From Avena insularis (lineage: Eukaryota > Streptophyta > Magnoliopsida > Poales > Poaceae): a stretch of DNA of 64,000 nucleotides. Below the pieces are notes generated by a model, which was not told the origin of the DNA, ran no database searches, and saw nothing but the letters and a program-made list of their open reading frames with translations. The stretch spans positions 83,008,684 through 83,072,683 of the forward strand of contig CM042685.1 of assembly GCA_023614405.1 (NCBI GenBank), in the 5' to 3' direction. Below, one piece after another: positions 57,894 to 64,000 of this stretch. Positions within the stretch are counted from its first letter, which is position 1, and the number at the start of each line of letters is the position of its first letter. Made by a program: the position numbers and the translations under genes.

Positions 57894-58471
57894 GGAAGAA
57901 GGCAGGGGGAAACTGAAGCGGCTAAGCGGTTTATTCCCTCCACGACCCTACTTAAGGGGAGTAAAAACCCCAAGCGTGGGATCGATGTGTGCCGTGTGGT
58001 CAGGGTGTGGCCGTGTATGTGGAAAATGGACGAATCAGAGCGCGCCACATGTGCGCAATACAGAAACAGGCCACACTTCATCCCACAGCGAAAGACACGA
58101 GGCGCTGAGGGATGGGACTACCACAATGACGGGAGTAACTACGTCGCCGTCACTGTGCTGTCAGGATTTGAGAGAAAATTTGAGGCAAACCATCATAATT
58201 ACAACCTTTCCATGACTAATGTCGAGGAGATAAAAAGCCAAATATGACCCGGCAAAGCTAGATATGACTCGGCGAAGGTCGAAAAGACCTCGCTAAGTCA
58301 AAGATGATACTCGAAAATACCTTGATAGACTCGGCAAAGATCAAGGTTAGGCCAAATGGGCCATTCAGCATATAAAGTATAAAAGAAAGAGAGAAGTTCC
58401 AAATGCATTAAATGAACCTGGAGACGCCTAACAGTAAAAACCTGCTAGGCCTCGCCAGCTTCGGGGACTAA
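57894..58471. other. GYP-C region between antisense gene and 3' LTR
   Basis: About 580 bp, non-coding. It should hold the antisense promoter (reading left) and the GYP-C polypurine tract. Repeats of GACTCGGC(A/G)AAG occur at about 58260-58340. TTCGGGGACTAA sits at 58460-58471, directly before the 3' LTR, and is the best polypurine-tract candidate. Confidence 0.6.
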
Positions 58472-59243
58472 TGTCGGGGGGATAACCCCCGGTAGGGACA
58501 TAAGGGGTAAAACGTTGCCCAGCTTGGCTTAGGCCGAGTCAAAGAAACCACCAGCCGGGTCTTAATGGCTGGGATATGAAGCCTATGTAAGGCCGACATA
58601 GGAAGTATGTCGGCCCGCACAGGACAAAGATGTTTACCTTGCAGGTAGCGACAAGCCAGATCTCATGATGGAAGGCCGAGTCAAGAAGGACGCGTTTGCA
58701 CCTTTCCGAGTAAGATCCATGAGGGACCATGGTGAAGCATGGTCAAAAGAGAAGGGCGCCGCCGGGTAACACCAAAGGAGCCGGGTAACACTCAAAGACA
58801 CAGAGTGACGCATAAATCACCGTATGACGTTGTCGAGATGGCGTCTACATACAGAAGGACCGTTGGATGTACAACTTTATTGACTGGGTCAGGGGGCCTA
58901 GGGCTAGCCCATGACCCAGCCCATATAGTAAGGACAAAGATCCAAATAGTAAATCCTAGGGCCCAAAAGTGTAACCTAGATATTCTCGTTGCCTATATAA
59001 GGAGGGGAATAGATAGGGTTTAGAGGGATCAATCAGTAGAGAACTAGTGCCCTAGGGCTATGCTAAAAAAGCTCAAGGAGCACTTGTAAATTCCCAAGGA
59101 GAAATAAAAACCACAAGTCTGGAGAGTTCATCGTGTTCATCGTGCGCGGCTGGACTGTGCACTCCCTCCCCGGTTACCTCAAGCGTCCGTTTGGTCCCTA
59201 ACTTAAGCCTACCCATGGCATCTGCCGTGACAGCACCACGACA
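58472..59243 (+). repeat. 3' LTR of GYP-C
   Basis: 772 bp, TG...CA, clearly alignable to the 5' LTR with scattered substitutions and without its 41-bp duplication. It keeps the TATA box (58993-59001) and the ATG (59215-59217, MASAVTAPR). A transcript from it would carry that start codon into the MULE sequence. Confidence 0.95.
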
Positions 59244-60152
59244 TTGCTTAACTCACCAAACTTGCTTCTTGCCCATAACTTGTTATGATGTTCTTTGAGG
59301 TATTCTTTCAGCTTCGGCACAGTATACAAGTTCTTCATGTAAGTAGCATGCGTGCTTGGGGTGTACGTGTATGTTGATCGTGACAAGTTGTCTTCAAAGG
59401 TATTTCCTTTGAACTTCTTCGTGAAGCTAGTAGCAAGGTGCCACATGCATTCCCTATGCTCATCCCTAAGAAACACATCATCAACAACATTCTGAAGCCC
59501 CTTCCTTGCACCAGTGTGTATCACCAAGCCTTCAGGGTGACCAATTATTGCATGTAGTCTCTTCATGAACCATGTCCAGCTTTCAGTCGATTAACTCTCA
59601 AGAACAGCATAGGCTACGGGAAAAAGCCAATTATGTGCGTCCACAGCACAAGCGGTAGCAAGCTGTCCCCTGAACTTCCCTATTAAAGAAGTTGCCTCTA
59701 TTTCCAAGTATGACATGTAGCCATCTAGGAACCACTTCCAGCATGCCTTCAGGCAGACAAAACATCTCCTGAAGCATTTCTTATCTGCCTGCTTATACTT
59801 GACCCCCCTTGAGACCTTTTCTCTTCCTTTCACAACCTCGTAATCAATGTTAAGAACACTACGAGGTGATGTCTTCTCTACCTCCGCTTTGAAACTATAC
59901 AACATGTGAAAACTGTTAGTCCACTTGCCCTGAATGAAGTCTAGAGCCATATCCTTCCCATTAAAGACTCTATGGTAAGGAATCAGAATGTTAAACTTTT
60001 CACTAAGCTTAGTTCTGAGTTTAGTAGGTCCAATGCTATGATCCTGCCTCACCCAGTCAAGTAACTTAGCAGCAATCCACTTGGTTGTCACTAATCTAAC
60101 TTTATCACTTGGAAGTATTACGGCAGTTGTGTTTCTTCGTGTTTACCTTGAT
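59244..60152 (-). pseudogene. MULE transposase, catalytic region
   Basis: Middle part of the MULE gene, reading left into GYP-C at 59248. KVNTKKHNC completes the N-terminal zinc/DNA-binding part, then a frameshift near 60107 leads into TTKWIAAKLLDWVRQDH. The catalytic core has SYLEIEATSLIGKFRGQL, where the first Asp of the usual I-D-(A/G)-T is Glu, and GLVIHTGARKGL, where the second Asp (T-D-x-x-K-G-L) is Gly. A TAA at about 59590 interrupts ESWTWFM. HRECMWHLATSFTKKFKG follows. With both acidic residues lost and a stop, this copy cannot be active. Confidence 0.85.
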
Positions 60153-60240
60153 CTGCATTCAATGGGAATAAAAATAAATCATAGGACTCATCAGCAGAAC
60201 AAATATGAGAAAGACCGAAACTAAATGTAGCTATTGCAAC
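60153..60240 (-). other. Probable intron in MULE gene
   Basis: 88 bp on the minus strand, TTTCAG-GTTGCAATAG to TTGAATGCAG-ATC. Removing it joins GGHPFQ to IKVNTKKHNC, which restores the F-x-I-K...H-x-C order usual in MULE transposases. The retained reading frame through it has no homology. Confidence 0.6.
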
Positions 60241-60992
60241 CTGAAATGGGTGTCCACCCCGCATTGGAGATGCATGCAATCTCCATTTACACACATTACT
60301 TTCCCTACAATGCACCCTAAATCTCTTTTGGTCACTCTTTTTGACGATAAATTCGAATCCAACTCTTCCTCTTCCTCATCAGTCCCATAGTCAGGCTCTT
60401 AGTTCAAATCAACCAAATATTCCCTACTCTCCATCCTATCAGGGTCAGCAGCCACATCTGGATAAGCTTTCTCATCATCATCATCATCTTCGATCACAAA
60501 ATCACCCTGACCGCCACACATTTTGATGTCTTCATGCTCAACGACAGGCTGGTCGGTCGCGCTCGGTACCGAAAACAGAGATTGCTCTATTCGCATTCCA
60601 CACGGTCCGGTATCATTCAAGACAGTCTCTTCCCCAGTATCTTTGTTAACTATGTGCACAAACATCAGCACAGTCCTCGTGCCGAGGTGTTTACCCCACA
60701 TCATGGCCACAACCTCCCCAGTTCTAACGTTGCAGAAAGTCTGCGAATTTGTGTCATAGTACCTGATTACGAATTGATCATGCTGGCCAATGGGAAACTT
60801 GCCAAATTGCATGTGCAAGTCAGTTAGAGTTATGTCCTCCGCGTCTACTATCAATCGATAATCAAATCTGCTGGTAACTATGATTCTACCATCGGACAAG
60901 GTTTCAGTCCGACACCCATGCCGAATCTTCAAAAGAAATCTGGATGAAGCAGACATCCTATAGTCACCAAAACAGATCCTCTCCATCAACAC
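60241..60992 (-). pseudogene. MULE transposase, N-terminal region (MuDR domain)
   Basis: The first exon starts at ATG 60992 or, more likely, the ATG at 60957 (MSASSRFLLKIRHGCRTE). An acidic stretch (VIEDDDDDEKAYPD) follows, then a TAA at about 60399. A shifted frame continues with EFIVKKSDQKRFRVHC and CKWRLHASPM, the MuDR N-terminal domain (F-x-V-K-K-S-D...R-x-x-V-x-C...C-x-W-x-x-x-A-S). So at least one frameshift lies between 60350 and 60400. Confidence 0.82.
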
Positions 60993-61899
60993 AGGACTAG
61001 AAACGCTAATTGGGAGATGCAGAGATGGAATTGTAGTTCTTACCCTTCAGGGAGGATGTACGTCACGTTCAATGGGCTCTAGAGCGCCAAAGCTTTGCAC
61101 CCTGCGTCCTCTTCCCCTGTTTCATGCTCCTCCATGTTCTCCAGCCTTGAAGGGTCCATATCCTTGCTCTCTGTCCGGGAAGGACCCATCTCCGTGTTCT
61201 TCGGCCATGTAGGATCCAATTCCATGCAAGATCCATATCAAAGACACCGTCGTTGTGCAAGAACCTAGCGCCCACCAAACGATTTTTGTTCCCAGATGTG
61301 CCTGGGCGGCGACAGAGGCAAGGAGACAGGGCAAGGGGGCAAGACACGGTGGGTAGGGCGGGTAGGGGATGACGGGAGGACGATAGTCCAGGGGGAGGAC
61401 GAGAGTGCTGCCAGAGGGGATAGAGTGGCGGCGTGCAAGACCAGAGCAGTGGAGGGGAGCGGAGCTGCGAGCGAGCGAAAGAATATGGAAAATCACATAA
61501 TAATGGGGAGCACTAATCCTCGAACCTGGGATGCGCGCCGTCGACGGTCGAGGTTGCAGGGGCCACCCAGTCTGTAAAATGCCACGTCCTCTTCCCCTGT
61601 TTCTGATGGAGTTGCTACAATTATACGATCGTAGTGGCACAGGAAAAATTTCTCGACATAACTAAGGACACACTCGTAAATATACTTAAAATAGACCCTG
61701 ACCTGGTACATTGCCCGATCCGGTTGCTAGCTACGACCTGTATTTTTAATATCTTAGCACTCGTATGCTGAGAAGGGAAATAAAGATTCAGCATAGTTGA
61801 ACTAGTTTCAAATAAATAAGATACACTCTTAGGAAGCTTAGATATGGCCCCTTCTAAGCAGAATCCGCTAGCCCGTAGCCGCCGCCGAAGCTTGGCTAT
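60993..61899. other. 5' flank of the MULE, unassigned
   Basis: Contains GC-rich text (61080-61480) and a short direct repeat, CGTCCTCTTCCCCTGTTTC, at about 61106 and 61586. The MULE terminal inverted repeat should be here, but I could not pair it with 20358-20856. No supported gene; the open frames in the GC-rich part are poor. Confidence 0.45.
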
Positions 61900-62247
61900 T
61901 TGGCCCCTCTAAGGCAGGCCATGCGACTGTACTACAAGGCCGGTCTTCCATTGCCATCCGAGACGGTTGATTTTGCAGAATGTGCTACATCTGTGGTGGC
62001 GGCGGTGGCAACGGTGAAGGCCGCGGCAGCGTTGAGAAGGGCCAACCGAGCATTGTGGAGAATGCGCGCGGTGGCATTTTTGTGTGCTCTGCGCACGAGA
62101 AAGAAGGTACGTTCCAAAGCGTTCCTACGAGCTTGCCGCCGAGGAAAGAAACCCCCGAACAGGGCGGCACCAAGGTCAACAAACTCTCGCGTCCATGCCT
62201 CGACGCGGGCAACCTTACAGTGGGGCAATCTGGGTGCACACCGTTAG
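61900..62247 (+). CDS. Hypothetical ORF, Ala/Arg-rich
   Basis: 115 residues, MAPLRQAMRLYYKAGLPLP, then an alanine-rich helix-like stretch (SVVAAVATVKAAAALRRAN) and an arginine-rich part. No recognised family. Overlapping long ORFs on both strands suggest a GC-rich non-coding or gene-fragment origin. Ends 140 bp before the GYP-B2 LTR. Confidence 0.2.
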   Translation: MAPLRQAMRLYYKAGLPLPSETVDFAECATSVVAAVATVKAAAALRRANRALWRMRAVAFLCALRTRKKVRSKAFLRACRRGKKPPNRAAPRSTNSRVHASTRATLQWGNLGAHR

Positions 62248-62387
62248 TGGCAAAGACGATCCATCCTACGCACCGTCGGCAGCAACACCGCGGCGGCGTG
62301 CATCCATCTACACTCATCTTGTTGGAGTGTTCGACAGCTGGAGCCGACGATGGGCAATAGCTCAGTGCTGGAATTCAGGTTCAGATT

Positions 62388-62876
62388 TGATGGGGATATG
62401 CCTACCGGGATATACCCAGGAGGACGATTCCGACTGGCCCAGGAACCTGCGAGTGGGCCTGCAGTAACGGCGACTGGATCACGACCTGGCGTGGAAAAGC
62501 AACTGGAAGCTGAAGGCCCAGAAGCATATATAAGCCCAGTCAGATTAGGTTAAACGATTGCTGAAACCTTAACTGATTCGGTTGAGATCTGTAAACCCTA
62601 GGGGGGTGAGTCTATATAAACCTCCCTAAAGGGCGAGTAGAGGATACGTTCCATCATCCACCCAAGCGACTCGCTGCCTAGCCGCCGAGCTCGCCCCATG
62701 GTACTTCCACCATAATACAATCTAGCAGGAGTAGGTCTTTACCCTCCGGGGGGCCGAACCTAGGTAAATCCTTGTGTCTCTGCCCTCATCTCGCACTGCA
62801 GATGGCTGGCCGCCCTTGCCCCATGTTCTACTACTCGCTGCCGATTGCAGCATCTGCCGTGGTCATTCCCACGACA
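62388..62876 (+). repeat. 5' LTR of GYP-B2
   Basis: 489 bp, TGATGGGGATATG to CCCACGACA. TATA box CTATATAAA at 62612-62620. The gag ATG is at 62802-62804, 73 bases before the LTR end. Confidence 0.92.
62612..62620 (+). promoter_or_regulatory. TATA box of GYP-B2 LTR
   Basis: CTATATAAA, identical to GYP-B1 and placed about 265 bp before the LTR end in each. Confidence 0.72.
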
Positions 62877-63736
62877 GTGGCGCCCACCGTGGGGCCTGGC
62901 CGGTGTTCTGCGGCGAGATCCAATCTGCCCATCAACGAGTCGGTTGCCACCGGCCGCATGATAGCGATCGGCGAGATGCTCCAAATCTTGCCGAGCAGCT
63001 ACGTCCCGGCGGCGCGACCCATCACGCACAGCATGATCCTGCCGGTTGGCACGATCAGTCTCTTCGTCAGCCTCACCGACGTCATCATCTCGGAGGACTC
63101 GGCTCGCATCCGCGAGTCGCCGCCACGTGACCGGCTCTCTGAGAGTCAGGTCCGCACGATCCACCACCTCGCCTCCGAGTACGACTCAGCTCACAGCGCC
63201 GTGGCTGAAACCACCGCAGCCGCGGAAGACGCGGCCCTCAACGACAATGCCGACTCGGCGACCCCGGCGTCAGTCGCCGGATCCATCGTCGCCGCGTCGC
63301 CCACGGGCTCCATCACCCAGGTCTCCAACATCGGAGACTTCGAGGATCCCTCCATCCTTGGGATCTTCGACTTTGACTCCGGGTCGGAGAACTCCGCCGA
63401 TCTCCGCGACAGGACCGGTCGCCACGTCGCGACATACATGGCGACTGGCGCCGTCCCACCGGAGGATCCATTCTCCACCCCGATCCCTCCAACGCAACGG
63501 CAATGGAGGTCGAGGAACTCCGCCTGAAGCTGGCGGAAGAAGTCCGCAAGGAGCAAGCCGAGCACGAAAATTTTCGCCTCGAGCAGGTGATGGCGCAGGA
63601 GCTGTCGCGCTACCACCAGCAACGAATCAGGTCGCGCCTGAACCCCACCGTCCAGGGGCATGCCCTGAACTTCGACGACGAGAGCGACCTGGCCCGCGCG
63701 GCCGAGCGTGCAATCTGCGAGAACGCGCCACCATGA
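62802..63736 (+). pseudogene. gag: gag N-terminal region of GYP-B2
   Basis: Starts at ATG 62802 inside the LTR (MAGRPCPMFYYSLP) and stays open through the PBS to about 63527 (SNLPINESVATGRM, RPITHSMILPVGTISLFVS, HHLASEYDSAH, then an acidic Ala/Asp-rich stretch). A frameshift near 63490-63510 moves the coding to 63503-63736, a Glu/Lys/Arg-rich helix (LKLAEEVRKEQAEHENF, SRYHQQRIRSRLNPTVQG) that also exists in GYP-B1. A TGA at 63734-63736 ends that stretch, and homology continues to the window edge. Confidence 0.82.
62878..62895 (+). other. Primer-binding site, tRNA-Lys type
   Basis: TGGCGCCCACCGTGGGGC, perfect 18-base complement to the plant tRNA-Lys 3' end, one base after the LTR and in the gag frame (VAPTVG). 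Confidence 0.92.
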
Positions 63737-64000
63737 GGAAGCGCCCGGCCCCCACCAGGATCGATGGCGAATGGCGCCCCACCTCCACCCAACTGCGCAC
63801 TCCCCAGGGACCAGCCGATCGTGGTCTCCTCACGGGAACGAGACACGAACGGCCTACCACTGTTCTCCACCCCAATGGACAACCTCGTGGCGGGTCGAGA
63901 AGCCGCCGACAACGTCACGGCCACCGGGGTCGGTGCCCTACAGATCCATTATGTCAAGGCCTTACTCGCAAAGGAGGTCGAGCAAAAAAACACAGGCATC

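Larger units (their letters stand above)
21931..59243 (+). mobile_element. GYP-C: 37.3-kb Gypsy element with nested insertions
   Basis: Both LTRs are present (21931-22743 and 58472-59243), with target-site duplication TTGCT at 21926-21930 and 59244-59248, inserted in a MULE transposase gene. The order is LTR, tRNA-Lys PBS, gag, PR, RT, RNase H, IN, spacer, antisense gene, 3' LTR. Two foreign blocks interrupt it: 29336-40392 (S1 plus Copia) in integrase and 41351-53680 (GYP-D plus S2) in the antisense gene. Without them it is about 13.9 kb. Pol has many stops and frameshifts, so it is inactive. Confidence 0.95.
62388..64000 (+). mobile_element. GYP-B2: 5' end of a Gypsy element, same family as GYP-B1
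   Basis: Plus-strand copy with 5' LTR (62388-62876), perfect tRNA-Lys PBS and a gag with long open frames, running off the right edge. LTR length, ends, TATA and gag N-terminus match GYP-B1, which lies about 50 kb away in inverted orientation. Left flank AGATT (62383-62387). Far less decayed than GYP-B1, so it is a younger insertion. Confidence 0.92.

Noticed and set aside
62878..62895. tRNA-Lys gene
   Set aside because: Only the 18-base complement of the tRNA 3' end is present next to an LTR; there is no cloverleaf. The same holds for the other PBS sites.

Overview
This window is intergenic DNA from a large plant genome, almost certainly a grass (Poaceae). I infer a cool-season (Pooideae-like) grass because one Copia element has LTRs resembling the BARE/Angela type and one LTR fragment resembles Triticeae Gypsy LTRs. 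No intact host gene is visible. Nearly all of it is transposable elements, most of them decayed and inserted into one another.

Layout. (1) 1-4816: the 5' half of a minus-strand Ty3/Gypsy element (here GYP-A). It sits inside the antisense gene of a second minus-strand Gypsy element, GYP-B1 (4817-13983). (2) 13984-15470: an LTR fragment of another Gypsy family, then one end of a CACTA transposon (to 16186). (3) 16187-20856: an acidic-tailed ORF, about 2.9 copies of a 650-bp tandem repeat, a patchwork holding a Gypsy RT fragment, and a 161-bp tandem duplication. (4) 20857-60992: a minus-strand Mutator-like (MULE) transposase gene split by a 37.3-kb Gypsy element, GYP-C (21931-59243, target-site duplication TTGCT). 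GYP-C was itself hit twice: its integrase by a long solo-type LTR (S1, TSD TCACC) that then received a BARE/Angela-like Copia (TSD AACAT), and its antisense gene by a non-autonomous Gypsy element, GYP-D (TSD GCGGC), whose 3' LTR holds a second long solo-type LTR (S2, TSD CCCAC). (5) 60993-62387: MULE flank and an unassigned ORF. (6) 62388-end: the 5' end of a plus-strand element, GYP-B2, of the same family as GYP-B1 and much better preserved.

Biology. GYP-A, GYP-B and GYP-C share a design. Each has a primer-binding site matching plant tRNA-Lys, a gag frame whose first good ATG lies inside the 5' LTR so that the PBS itself is translated, a C-x2-H-x8/9-H-x4-C gag zinc motif, and a protease of the GSSIN type. 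GYP-B and GYP-C also carry a spliced antisense gene between integrase and 3' LTR. GYP-D uses a tRNA-Asp PBS and has gag-protease plus a hydrophobic tail and a second ORF, with no RT, RNase H or integrase. It must have been mobilised in trans.
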